From contig URNI01000025.1 in NCBI GenBank assembly GCA_900549135.1, positions 1 to 20,626 of the forward strand: a stretch of DNA of 20,626 nt, given 5' to 3'. The stretch comes from an uncultured Collinsella sp. (GTDB lineage: Bacteria > Actinomycetota > Coriobacteriia > Coriobacteriales > Coriobacteriaceae). A program made the translations under genes and the position numbers. The notes under the pieces are model-generated. The model saw only the letters and a list, made by a program, of their open reading frames with translations, did not search any database and was not told where the DNA came from. Below, piece after piece: positions 7,352 to 14,826 of the stretch; the stretch's first letter is position 1, and every line of letters begins with the position of its first letter.

Positions 7352-7390
7352 AAAATGATCCGTTTTCCTCCGTCCCCGAGAGGTCATTTT
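7352..7390 (-). terminator. Terminator of the 3-hydroxyacyl-CoA dehydrogenase-like gene
   Basis: On the minus strand AAAATGACC just after the stop pairs with GGATCATTTT (7352-7361), with one bulged base, and ends in a short T-run. A second pairing, GGACG with CGTCC around 7347-7375, overlaps it. Confidence 0.6.
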
Positions 7391-8350
7391 TTAGTACTTG
7401 AAGAAGCCCTCGCCCGAGCTTTCGCCCAGCTTGCCTTCGTCGAGCATTTTCTTGAGGACGGACGCCATAGCCTTAAAGTTGTAGGGCATCATCATCTTTT
7501 TGAGCAGCGGGCTCACCAGGCCCGGGACCTTCTGATACTGCATAACGATGTTGTAGGCCGTCTGGATGCCCACCGTGTCGAACACGCGGAACGGACCTTT
7601 GGGAGCGCCAGTGCCGCGCGTCCATGCGAGGTCGATACTCTTGGGGTCGCTGACGCCCGAGACATACAGGTCAAGGCCCGAGAGCAGCCACGGCACCAGC
7701 ATAGAGTTGAGCAGGTAACCGTTCTTTTCCTTGTTGACGGGAAGCGCCAACATGCGAATGTCGTTGGCAAAGTCGACGAGCTCGTCAAAATAGCGCTTGT
7801 CGGTTTGGCTCTGGGCCATGACCTCGGTCATGTTGTTCTTCCAGATGGAGTTGGCAAAGTGCAGCGATAGGTACTTCTCGGGGCGGCCGGTGTACTTGGC
7901 AAAGGTACTCGGCAGCAGTGTGGAGGAGTTGGTCACGACGACGGTCTTTTGCGGGAGAACCGGGGCGAGCTTCTTGTAGAAGTCAATCTTTGCCTGGGTG
8001 TCCTCAGCCATAGACTCGATGACCAAATCGGCGTCGGCCACTGCCTTTGCAAGATCGAGCTCCAGCTTGAGTGTGGAGTAGGCGCGCTCAACGGCGGCGA
8101 GTGCCACCTCTTTGTCGAAGGGCTTGCCGCTATCGGCGATACCGGCACACCACTCGCCCGTGCCGTCCGCCATGCCCTCGATAGCCGCGATGTACTCCTC
8201 GCGCACGTGGTCGATCTTGGGCTGGGTGCGGCCGATGCTGCCCTCGCTGCGCAGCCAGATCGTCACATCAAAGCCGCAGTAGGCAGCCTGAAAGGCAATC
8301 TGGCTTCCCAACACGCCGCCGCCAGCAACGCAAACGGTCTTGTAGCTCAT
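7391..8350 (-). CDS. 3-hydroxyacyl-CoA dehydrogenase family protein
   Basis: This is an NAD-dependent dehydrogenase of the 3-hydroxyacyl-CoA / 3-hydroxybutyryl-CoA dehydrogenase family. The 319-residue product has an N-terminal Rossmann domain with VAGGGVLGSQIA (residues 8-19), DADLVIESMAED (106-117) and TNSSTLLPS (140-148). These are followed by an all-helical C-terminal domain. The family His-Glu dyad appears as H164 in LSLHFANS and E176 in MTEVM, and the downstream N215 is in place. HFAN replaces the usual HFFNP, and an insertion of some 50 residues lies around 40-90, so the enzyme belongs to a divergent branch and its substrate may not be a simple acyl-CoA. The ATG at 8350 has AGAGGA eight bases upstream. 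No thiolase or crotonase gene is nearby, so there is no complete beta-oxidation cluster. Confidence 0.85.
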   Translation of the reverse strand: MSYKTVCVAGGGVLGSQIAFQAAYCGFDVTIWLRSEGSIGRTQPKIDHVREEYIAAIEGMADGTGEWCAGIADSGKPFDKEVALAAVERAYSTLKLELDLAKAVADADLVIESMAEDTQAKIDFYKKLAPVLPQKTVVVTNSSTLLPSTFAKYTGRPEKYLSLHFANSIWKNNMTEVMAQSQTDKRYFDELVDFANDIRMLALPVNKEKNGYLLNSMLVPWLLSGLDLYVSGVSDPKSIDLAWTRGTGAPKGPFRVFDTVGIQTAYNIVMQYQKVPGLVSPLLKKMMMPYNFKAMASVLKKMLDEGKLGESSGEGFFKY

Positions 8351-8523
8351 GGAACGGTCCTCTCTTACGTAATTCCATAGATGTGTATTTATTCAACCGT
8401 AAGGAGGGTTGCACGCTGGGGGTGGGTTCTATAAACGGACGGTAATTTGCGGCGAACGGCAACACCTGTTCATTATCTCTCGATTTTGGAGGCCCCTTTT
8501 AACGCTGCTGGACCGCTTTTTCG

Positions 8524-8643
8524 GAAGTGCGGTGAAAAATCGAGTTCCGCCGACCAGACGGACTTTTTTAGCAACAAAACCGCAGGTCACGAGCGCCTAA
8601 AAAGGCAGTGTGCTCGGGAGGTTCGCGTTTTTCACCGCACTTC
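8524..8643. repeat. Inverted repeat with perfect 16-bp arms and an 88-bp structured centre
   Basis: GAAGTGCGGTGAAAAA (8524-8539) recurs as its exact reverse complement at 8628-8643. The 88 bases between contain a further foldback on the minus strand: CGAGC pairs with GCTCG and GCCT with AGGC, with a 5-base bulge, near 8591-8616. A related CGATTTT stretch occurs just outside at 8480-8487. The layout resembles a small non-autonomous mobile or REP-like element, or a structured RNA. No transposase or clear target-site duplication is visible. Confidence 0.6.
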
Positions 8644-8700
8644 AGAAATACGAGCCCACGGAAGGCTACAGCAAGATCATATGCGCAACATATGTCCAGT

Positions 8701-8737
8701 AAAAACGGGTGGTAGCCGGTACGGCTACCACCCGTTT
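8701..8737 (-). terminator. Strong terminator of the TetR-activase operon
   Basis: The arms at 8703-8718 and 8722-8737 form a perfect 16-bp stem. On the minus strand it is followed by TTTTT (8701-8705). It lies 28 bases after the activase stop. Confidence 0.95.
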
Positions 8738-8765
8738 GCCCCATATCTAGCCCAAAGCAGGCCAG

Positions 8766-11700
8766 TTACTTCTTAATGCCGCGTCCCAGGCGCTCAGCGA
8801 CCGACGCCACGGCACTCTCGTCGACCGAGCCGCAGCTCACGCAGCCATCGTGGGCACGCATCTGGCCGGTGACTTCGTCCATCGCGAGCGGCGCCACCTT
8901 CTCAAGCTTAAAGCCCTTGCCGGCGCGCATGTTTTCCTTGGCCACGCTGATCATGAGCTTAATACGGTTGAGCTGGTTGACCTCGGACGCGCCGGGGTCG
9001 TAGTCCACCGCGACGATGTTGCTCTCGGGATGCTGACGGCGCAGCTCCTTGATCACAGCCTTACCTACCACGTGGTTGGGCAGGCACGCGAAGGGCTGCG
9101 TGCAGATGATGTTGGGCGCACCGTGGTCAATCAGGTCGAGCATCTCGGCCGTGAGCAGCCAGCCCTCGCCCATGTTGTTGCACACCGAAAGCACCGTGCG
9201 GGCCTTGTCGGCCATGGTGCCGATGCGCTCGGGCGCCTCAAAGCGGCGGGACTTTTCGAGCATCTCCTCCACCGGCGTGCGCATCCAGTCCACGAGCTTG
9301 ATGAGCGCCTGCATACCAGCGCGCGTGGTAGCAGAGCTTCCCAGCTCGTCCTTCTGCAGCTCGGCGTTACTCATGGAGTACAGGAAGAAGTCGAGCAGGC
9401 CCGGCACCACAGCCTCGCAGCCCTCGCGCTCAATGACATCGACCACGTGGTTGTTGGCCGTGGGATGGAACTTGACCAGGATCTCGCCAACCACGCCCAC
9501 GCGCGGCTTGGCGCCCTCGCCCACGAGCGGCATGGTGTCGAACGCGCGGATGGCCTCGCGGCACAGCTTGGTGTAGTTGTGCCTGTTGAACTTAGGCGCC
9601 AGCTTGCGGGCGCGCGCCATGTACTCCTCGTAGAGTGCGTTGGCGGCACCGGGCGTGGCCTCGTACGGACGGCAGCGGTAGAGCATCTGCATCATCACGT
9701 CACCAAAGAGCACCGCGTAGACTGCCTGCTTAAGCAGCGCCGGCGTAATCTTAAAGCCGGGGTTGTCCTCGCCGAGCGCCACGGCCGAAAGCGAGATTAC
9801 CGGAATCTCGGGGTGGCCGCTCTCGCGCAGTGCCTTGCGGATGAGCGCGATGTAGTTGGTGGCGCGGCAGCCACCGCCGGTCTGGCTGATAACAACGGCC
9901 GTCTTGGACAGGTCGTACCGACCGCTCTCGATGGCCTCCATAATCTGGCCCGTCACCAGGATCGACGGGTAGCAAATGTCGTTGTTCACATAGCGCAGGC
10001 CGGCCTCGACGGCATCGTGGTCAGTCGAGGGCAGCAGCTCCAAGTTGTAGCCAGCACCGCGGAACACCTCTTTGACCAGGTCAAAGTGGATCGGCGCCAT
10101 CTGCGGGCACAGGATGGTATAGCCCTCCTCGCGCATCTGCTCGGTAAAGGGCACCTTGGGCCACGCGGTCGATGCGCTCTCACGCTGCGCCTCAAACGTG
10201 TACTTGCGGCTCGCGAACGCGGGGGCATCCGTGGAGGGCGCCACCGGCGCGGCATCGCCCTGCTCGTAGGCCTCGCCCGCGGCCGTGGCATCGGCCAGGC
10301 GCTCGGCCTCCTGGTCCTTAAGCGCTGCCATGAGCGAGCGGATGCGGATGCGCGCGGCACCCAGGTTAGACACCTCGTCGATCTTAAGCACGGTGTAGAT
10401 CTTGCCGCTGGCTTCCAGAATCTCCTGCACCTGGTCGGTGGTCAGAGCGTCCAGGCCGCAGCCGAAAGAGTTGAGCTGGATCAGGTCCAGGTCGTTGCGC
10501 ATCGTCACAAAACGGGCGACGGCGTACAGGCGGCTGTGGTACATCCACTGGTCAACAACGCGAATCGGACGCTCGGGCTTTACCAGATGCGCGAGCGAAT
10601 CCTCGGTAAAGACCGCAAAGCCAAAGCTCGAGATAAGCTCGGGCAGGGCGTGGTTGATCTCGGGGTCGTTGTGGTAAGGACGGCCGGCGAGCACAATGCC
10701 GTGACCGCCGTGGTCCTCGACCCACTTAAGAGCCTCCTCGCCCATGGTCTGGATGTCCTCCTGGAAACGCGCGTCGGCCTCAAAGGCAGCGTTGACGGCG
10801 GCATCGACCTCGGAGCGCGTGATTTTAGGACCGCGCACGCGACCGCGACCGGCCTCAGCATCGGCCACGCGGTCGACGGCGAGCACCTGGTACAAGCGGC
10901 GCTTGAGCTCGGTCTTGTCGTGATAGGGCACAAACGGGTACAGGAACTCGATGTTCTGCTCGCGAATCTCGTCGATATTGAGCGCCAGCGCCGTGGGGTA
11001 GCTCATGACGATGGGGCAGTTATAGCAGTTGCCAGCCGTCGGGTCCTCCTTGCGTTCCCAACGCACGCACGGCATCCAGATAAAGTCGACGTCGCGGTCG
11101 ATGAGGTTCATCACGTGGCCGTGGCTCATCTTGGCCGGATAGCACACGCTCTCGGACGGCATGGACTCGATGCCCGCCTGGTAGGTCTTCTTGCTCGACT
11201 GGTCGGACAGCTGCACGCTAAAGCCCAGGCGCGTAAAGAACGCGTGCCAGAAGGGGTAGTTCTCGTACATGTTGAGCGCACGGGGGATGCCGACGGTGCC
11301 GCGCGGGGCCTCGTCGGGGCTCAGCACCTCGCGGTTAAAGAGCAGCTCGTTTTTCTTTTTGAAGAGGTTGGGGGCCTCGGTCTTTTGCTTTTTGTGGCCG
11401 GCGCCCTTCTCGCAGCGGTTGCCGGTAATGAAGCGCCTGCCGCCGCCAAAGTCGTTGACGGTAAGCTGGCAGTTGTTAGAGCAACGGCCGCAGCGGACAT
11501 GCTTTTGCGTCACGGTGAGGTGCGCGATGTCCTCGGCAGAAAGAATGGTCGAAGTGCCGTCGGCACCGGCGCGATCGCGGGCGAGCAGGGCCGCACCGTA
11601 GGCGCCCATGCAGCCGGCGATGTCGGGGCGCACGGCATGCACGCCGGTGAGCTGCTCAAATGCGCGCAGCGTGGCATCGGACATAAAGGTGCCGCCCTGG

Positions 11701-13547
11701 ACGATCACCTGGCTGCCGATCTCCTTGGGGTCGCGCAGCTTAATGACCTTGAACAGGGCATTCTTGATGACGGAATAGGACAGGCCGGCGGCGATGTCGC
11801 CCACCGTGGCGCCTTCCTTTTGCGCCTGCTTAACGCGCGAGTTCATAAAGACCGTGCAGCGGCTGCCCAGGTCGACCGGGGCCTTGGCATGGATGGCGGC
11901 GTTGGCGAACGCGCGCACGTCCATGTTCATAGAGACGGCGAAGCTCTCGATAAAGCTACCGCAACCCGACGAGCAGGCCTCGTTGAGCATGATGTGCTCG
12001 ATAACGCCGTCCTTGACGCGCAGGCACTTCATGTCCTGGCCGCCGATGTCCAGAATGAACTCGACGCCGGGTAGGAACGCCTTGGCGCCGCGCAGGTGAG
12101 CGACGGTCTCGATTTCGCCGGAGTCGGCCTTGAGGGCCTCGATGAGCAGTGCCTCGCCGTAGCCCGTGGTAGTCACGTGGCCGATAGTGCAGCCGGCGGG
12201 GATGTGGTTGTAGAAATCGGCCATGATGACCTTGGCCGTGCCTAGGATGTCGCCGTTGTTGTTGCCGTACCAGGTGTGCAGCAGCTGACCGTCCTCGCCC
12301 ACGAGCGCGGCCTTCATGGTGGTGGAGCCGGCGTCGATGCCGATGAACACGCGGCCGGTGTAGCCGTCGAGCTTGCCCTTGGGGACGACCTCGGTGTCGT
12401 GGCGGGTTTTGAACTCAGCAAAATCCTCGTCGGTGGCAAAGAGCGGATCCAGACGCTCGACCTCGGCACCCTGCGTGTCACCCAGGGCATCGATGGCCTC
12501 GATGAGCTGCGGGAACGTGCTGAGCTTGTTGGACTCGTGCGCCATGGCGGCGCCGCTCGCCACAAACAGGTGAGCGTTTTGGGGCACGATGCGGTGTTCC
12601 TCGTCCAGGTTGAGCGTGAGGTAGAAGCGGTGGCGCAGCTCGGAGAGGTACTGCAGCGGGCCGCCCAGAAAGGCGACGTTGCCGCGGATGGGACGGCCGC
12701 ACGCCAGGCCCGAGATGGTCTGGGTCACGACAGCCTGGAAGATGGAGGCGGCCACGTCCTCGGGGCGGGCACCCTCGTTGAGCAGCGGCTGGACGTCGGT
12801 CTTGGCAAAGACGCCGCAGCGGCTGGCAATGGGATAGATGGTGGTGGCGTTGGCCGCGAGTTCGTTAAGGCCGCTAGCGTCGGCGTGCAGCAGAGTGGCC
12901 ATCTGGTCGATGAAGGCGCCCGTGCCGCCGGCGCAGGTGCCGTTCATGCGCTGCTCGATGCCGTTGTCGAAGTAGATGATTTTGGCGTCCTCGCCGCCCA
13001 GCTCGATGGCAACATCGGTGGCCGGGATGAGGGTCTCGACGGCACGCTTGCTGGCGATGACCTCCTGAACAAACTCCAGGTCGAGCCACTGGGACAGCAG
13101 CAGGCCGCCCGAGCCGGTGATGGCGCAGGTCATCTGGGCCGTCGGCAGCACGGTCGCGGCACCCTCGAACAAGTCGCGGGCGCAAGCGCGGACGTCGGTG
13201 TGGTGACGCTGGTACTTGGCGTAGACGATCTGGTTGTCGTCGTTGAGCACAGCGAGCTTAACGGTGGTGGAGCCCACGTCGATGCCCAGGTGCAGGTTGC
13301 CGCGGGCGGCCTCGGGGTTGAAGATCGCGCCTTCGGGGGCCTGGGCGGCGGCTAGGGGCTCAGCGTCGGTGGCGGGCTCGCTAGCGACGGACGTCTCCCC
13401 TGCCGCGTTCTTGGCATCGGCAACTGCCTCGGCAACTTTCTCGGCAGCCGCGGTCGCGGCCTTCTGCGCGGCATCCACCACGGCGGGTGCAGCCTCACGC
13501 GCGGCAGCGACCATACGGTCCTTAATGCCCTCGACGAGTTTGCTCAT
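8766..13547 (-). CDS. Giant acyl-CoA dehydratase activase fusion (two BadF/BcrA ATPase domains, DUF2229 and HgdB-like region)
   Basis: The 1593-residue cytoplasmic protein combines several parts. Residues 1-75 are an Ala/Lys/Glu-rich amphipathic, phasin-like helix. Two BadF/BadG/BcrA/BcrD ATPase domains follow, with phosphate loops IDVGSTT (89-95) and IDAGSTT (404-410), then ELGGEDAKI (182-190) and DIGGQDMK (500-507). Cysteines fit bridging [4Fe-4S] ligands: C205 and C244 in domain 1, C525, C529 and C564 in domain 2. A CGRCSNNC cluster (686-693) and C712 come next, then a DUF2229-like part (about 750-960) with C802, C827, C841 and C844. The HgdB-like C-terminal half ends in CVSCG. Activases of this kind use ATP to send a low-potential electron to a dehydratase. 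Here activator and partner-like domains are in one chain; the substrate is unknown. The ATG has GGAGAG five bases upstream, and the TetR stop is 11 bases before it. Confidence 0.92.
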   Translation of the reverse strand: MSKLVEGIKDRMVAAAREAAPAVVDAAQKAATAAAEKVAEAVADAKNAAGETSVASEPATDAEPLAAAQAPEGAIFNPEAARGNLHLGIDVGSTTVKLAVLNDDNQIVYAKYQRHHTDVRACARDLFEGAATVLPTAQMTCAITGSGGLLLSQWLDLEFVQEVIASKRAVETLIPATDVAIELGGEDAKIIYFDNGIEQRMNGTCAGGTGAFIDQMATLLHADASGLNELAANATTIYPIASRCGVFAKTDVQPLLNEGARPEDVAASIFQAVVTQTISGLACGRPIRGNVAFLGGPLQYLSELRHRFYLTLNLDEEHRIVPQNAHLFVASGAAMAHESNKLSTFPQLIEAIDALGDTQGAEVERLDPLFATDEDFAEFKTRHDTEVVPKGKLDGYTGRVFIGIDAGSTTMKAALVGEDGQLLHTWYGNNNGDILGTAKVIMADFYNHIPAGCTIGHVTTTGYGEALLIEALKADSGEIETVAHLRGAKAFLPGVEFILDIGGQDMKCLRVKDGVIEHIMLNEACSSGCGSFIESFAVSMNMDVRAFANAAIHAKAPVDLGSRCTVFMNSRVKQAQKEGATVGDIAAGLSYSVIKNALFKVIKLRDPKEIGSQVIVQGGTFMSDATLRAFEQLTGVHAVRPDIAGCMGAYGAALLARDRAGADGTSTILSAEDIAHLTVTQKHVRCGRCSNNCQLTVNDFGGGRRFITGNRCEKGAGHKKQKTEAPNLFKKKNELLFNREVLSPDEAPRGTVGIPRALNMYENYPFWHAFFTRLGFSVQLSDQSSKKTYQAGIESMPSESVCYPAKMSHGHVMNLIDRDVDFIWMPCVRWERKEDPTAGNCYNCPIVMSYPTALALNIDEIREQNIEFLYPFVPYHDKTELKRRLYQVLAVDRVADAEAGRGRVRGPKITRSEVDAAVNAAFEADARFQEDIQTMGEEALKWVEDHGGHGIVLAGRPYHNDPEINHALPELISSFGFAVFTEDSLAHLVKPERPIRVVDQWMYHSRLYAVARFVTMRNDLDLIQLNSFGCGLDALTTDQVQEILEASGKIYTVLKIDEVSNLGAARIRIRSLMAALKDQEAERLADATAAGEAYEQGDAAPVAPSTDAPAFASRKYTFEAQRESASTAWPKVPFTEQMREEGYTILCPQMAPIHFDLVKEVFRGAGYNLELLPSTDHDAVEAGLRYVNNDICYPSILVTGQIMEAIESGRYDLSKTAVVISQTGGGCRATNYIALIRKALRESGHPEIPVISLSAVALGEDNPGFKITPALLKQAVYAVLFGDVMMQMLYRCRPYEATPGAANALYEEYMARARKLAPKFNRHNYTKLCREAIRAFDTMPLVGEGAKPRVGVVGEILVKFHPTANNHVVDVIEREGCEAVVPGLLDFFLYSMSNAELQKDELGSSATTRAGMQALIKLVDWMRTPVEEMLEKSRRFEAPERIGTMADKARTVLSVCNNMGEGWLLTAEMLDLIDHGAPNIICTQPFACLPNHVVGKAVIKELRRQHPESNIVAVDYDPGASEVNQLNRIKLMISVAKENMRAGKGFKLEKVAPLAMDEVTGQMRAHDGCVSCGSVDESAVASVAERLGRGIKK

Positions 13548-13558
13548 TGTCTCTCCTC

Positions 13559-14269
13559 TTAGTTGTTGGACTCGACGGTTGCGGTGGTGTCGACCGCGTC
13601 CTCGAGCTGCAGGTTCAATAGCTTCATGCCATATTCCGGCACGTTGATATCGATGGGTTGGCCATACAGGTCGCCGGGGCGCACAAAGGCGATAACCGTC
13701 ATAATGCGCGCCATGGTCTCGGGCGATTCAGAAAGGTCACGCTCAAACCAACGCTGGATCATGCCGACCTCGGCACTCACGACATAGGTGACGTAGTAGT
13801 CAAAGAAGGTGCCCAGCGCCAAGCCCAAAATGCCCGTCTGTGCGCGCGGCACCACGGCCTCGCGTGCGGTATCGATGATCTTTTTAATAAAGGCGGGGTC
13901 GCCGCCCGGGCCCAGCAGCGATCCGATTAAATCGCGGTTGGCCGCAAGGTAGCGCAGCAACTCAACCGAACCGGGTGCCGGCTCGAGCTCATCGATGTTG
14001 TGATAGAGATCGGGCAGCTGAGCTGCGGTGATGAGCTCAATGCGCTCACGGATCTCGGCCAGCAAGCCGTCCTCGATTTGATTGATAAAGTCGGGGATAT
14101 CGCGGTAGTGCGAATAGAACGTGCGGCGCGTAAGGCCAGCGCGCTCGGTGAGCGACGCGACATTAATGCGCGAAAGGTCGCCGCTTTCGGCAAGCTCGCT
14201 GGCAAGTGCCTGGCGAAGGGCACGCTGCGAGCGAAGGGACCGGCGGTCGCATTTTTCGAGCTGGGACAA
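13559..14269 (-). CDS. TetR/AcrR-family transcriptional regulator
   Basis: The 236-residue protein has an N-terminal TetR DNA-binding domain (about residues 14-62). Its helix-turn-helix contains VASLTERAGLTRRTFYSHY (residues 38-56), and a helical ligand-binding domain follows. The start is a TTG at 14269, supported by AAGGAGG at four to five bases; no ATG alternative fits. It is the first gene of a unit in which the giant activase follows after 11 bases, so it probably senses a metabolite linked to that enzyme and controls its own operon. Two palindromes lie 22-66 bases upstream of the start (14291-14308 and 14321-14335) and fit the usual TetR autoregulation. The C-terminal tail after about residue 215 is acidic and probably disordered. 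The ligand cannot be inferred. Confidence 0.9.
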   Translation of the reverse strand: MSQLEKCDRRSLRSQRALRQALASELAESGDLSRINVASLTERAGLTRRTFYSHYRDIPDFINQIEDGLLAEIRERIELITAAQLPDLYHNIDELEPAPGSVELLRYLAANRDLIGSLLGPGGDPAFIKKIIDTAREAVVPRAQTGILGLALGTFFDYYVTYVVSAEVGMIQRWFERDLSESPETMARIMTVIAFVRPGDLYGQPIDINVPEYGMKLLNLQLEDAVDTTATVESNN

Positions 14270-14290
14270 GCGTCCTCCTTGTTACTCAGC

Positions 14291-14335
14291 CTGTGCGCTA
14301 TTGCACAGTGCGAGTATTATTGCACACTGTGTGCA
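14291..14335. promoter_or_regulatory. Probable operator pair of the TetR regulator
   Basis: TGCACAC-T-GTGTGCA (14321-14335) is a perfect 15-base palindrome. CTGTGC-GCTATT-GCACAG (14291-14308) is a 6-6-6 inverted repeat. Both contain TATTGCACA (14299-14307 and 14318-14326), repeated at exactly 19 bp. The sites lie in the promoter region of the TetR gene. I could not fix the -35/-10 boxes with confidence. Confidence 0.65.
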
Positions 14336-14361
14336 TCAACACGTAAAGGCAATATTTGGGG

Positions 14362-14392
14362 TGTGGCAAAGGGGCTGTCCCTTTGTCACATT
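14362..14392. repeat. Palindromic hairpin repeat, left copy
   Basis: This 31-base sequence differs from the copy at 14796-14826 at only two positions. The arms around GGGGCTGTCCC pair into a 12-13 bp stem. The two copies bracket the small-peptide module. The hairpin can stop transcription arriving from the peptide side before the TetR promoter. Confidence 0.75.
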
Positions 14393-14447
14393 CAGCGACC
14401 GCCTAGGTTGTGCCAGTTGTGCCTGGCTTTTGGAGCGGCATTGCTGA

Positions 14448-14476
14448 TTGTTCAAAATGTCATTCGTGGGTAGAAT
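14448..14476 (+). promoter_or_regulatory. Candidate promoter of an antisense RNA
   Basis: TAGAAT (14471-14476, five of six matches) lies 17 bases after TTGTTC (14448-14453, three of six). It points rightward into the 3' end of the leftward small-peptide gene, and no plus-strand gene is downstream. Confidence 0.4.
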
Positions 14477-14482
14477 AGTGTC

Positions 14483-14568
14483 GACGGCAGCCCAAGTTCT
14501 GGAAAGCTGGGCAGCGCCGTTGTTTGCATTAGGGGGTCAACGCCTTAGCGGCGGCGACCCCTTCTGTT
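14483..14568 (+). ncRNA. Possible antisense RNA to the small-peptide mRNA
   Basis: Transcription from the 14448-14476 promoter would give an RNA of about 85 bases. Its first hairpin is ACGGC/GCCGT plus GCCCA/TGGGC (14484-14520). The second is GGGGTC/GACCCC (14533-14538 with 14556-14561), followed by TTCTGTT. The RNA would be fully complementary to the end of the 41-residue reading frame (stop at 14545-14547) and its 3' UTR. This is an inference from promoter and folding signs only. Confidence 0.3.
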
Positions 14569-14670
14569 GCGCTTCGAACGCTGCTTGAGTGCCTCGGAAA
14601 GGCCGACGAGCGCCGTGAAGAACGAGACCAAAGCGGTCAGAAGTCTCACGAAATCAATCAAATCGGTCAT
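14545..14670 (-). CDS. Small 41-residue single-pass membrane peptide (toxin-like)
   Basis: This is an ATG-to-TAA frame of 41 codons with a very strong ribosome site (GGGAGGTGAT, ATG eight bases after GGAGG). The peptide begins MTDLIDFVRLLTALV, continues as one hydrophobic helix to about residue 27, and ends in a strongly basic tail (RSKRNRRGRRR). Size, one membrane helix and charged C-terminus resemble type I toxins of the Fst/TxpA kind or small holin-like peptides, although I see no close sequence match. Its mRNA leader can form CACCT-GATGGG-AGGTG, which hides part of the ribosome site, as in translationally controlled toxin mRNAs. A convergent promoter lies at 14448-14476. Alternative explanations are a small stress membrane peptide or a chance frame, but the ribosome site argues for translation. 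Confidence 0.6.
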   Translation of the reverse strand: MTDLIDFVRLLTALVSFFTALVGLSEALKQRSKRNRRGRRR

Positions 14671-14676
14671 GGGCAT

Positions 14677-14692
14677 CACCTCCCATCAGGTG
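14677..14692 (-). promoter_or_regulatory. Hairpin masking the small-peptide ribosome site
   Basis: CACCT at 14677-14681 and AGGTG at 14688-14692 pair around a 6-base loop. In the mRNA the 3' arm AGGTG is part of the Shine-Dalgarno sequence, so the stem would hinder initiation. Confidence 0.4.
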
Positions 14693-14734
14693 GAGGGCGC
14701 TGCCCGGCACATGGAACTGCCGCCAACGATACCG

Positions 14735-14764
14735 ATTCTATCAAAGCGTAGTTGTATATGCGAA
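14735..14764 (-). promoter_or_regulatory. Candidate promoter of the small-peptide gene
   Basis: On the minus strand TTCGCA (14759-14764, four of six) and TAGAAT (14735-14740, five of six) are 18 bases apart, giving a leader of about 58 bases. The surrounding 14741-14780 is AT-rich compared with the rest of the window. Confidence 0.45.
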
Positions 14765-14795
14765 TATATGTTCGTATTCCAAGAACACAGACCCC

Positions 14796-14826
14796 TGTGA
14801 CAAAGGGGCTGCCCCTTTGTCACATT
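14796..14826. repeat. Palindromic hairpin repeat, right copy, at the HAD gene end
   Basis: TGTGACAAAGGGG and its exact reverse complement surround CTG. The repeat abuts the TAA of the HAD gene (14825-14827), so it can serve as that gene's terminator. It is nearly identical to 14362-14392 and similar in core to 626-668. Confidence 0.8.

Larger units (their letters stand above)
8351..8765. other. 415-bp intergenic region with a long inverted repeat and a terminator
   Basis: No convincing gene is present here. The region holds the promoter side of the dehydrogenase gene (8351-8460, no clear -35/-10), the inverted repeat at 8524-8643 and the activase terminator at 8701-8737. Open frames of about 60-100 codons on the plus strand lack placed ribosome sites and run through the inverted repeat, so I do not call them. 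Confidence 0.6.

Noticed and set aside
8409..8600. A 63-codon plus-strand gene before the activase terminator
   Set aside because: Its TTG start is only one base from AAGGAGG, too close for initiation. The frame runs through one arm of the inverted repeat, and no domain is seen.
8850..12074. A 1074-codon open frame on the plus strand opposite the giant activase
   Set aside because: No recognisable motif, biased composition, no ribosome site. The minus strand carries all activase motifs in one unbroken frame.
14393..14447. A tRNA or known riboswitch in the TetR-HAD intergenic region
   Set aside because: No cloverleaf, CCA end or known aptamer core could be drawn; only the hairpins described were found.
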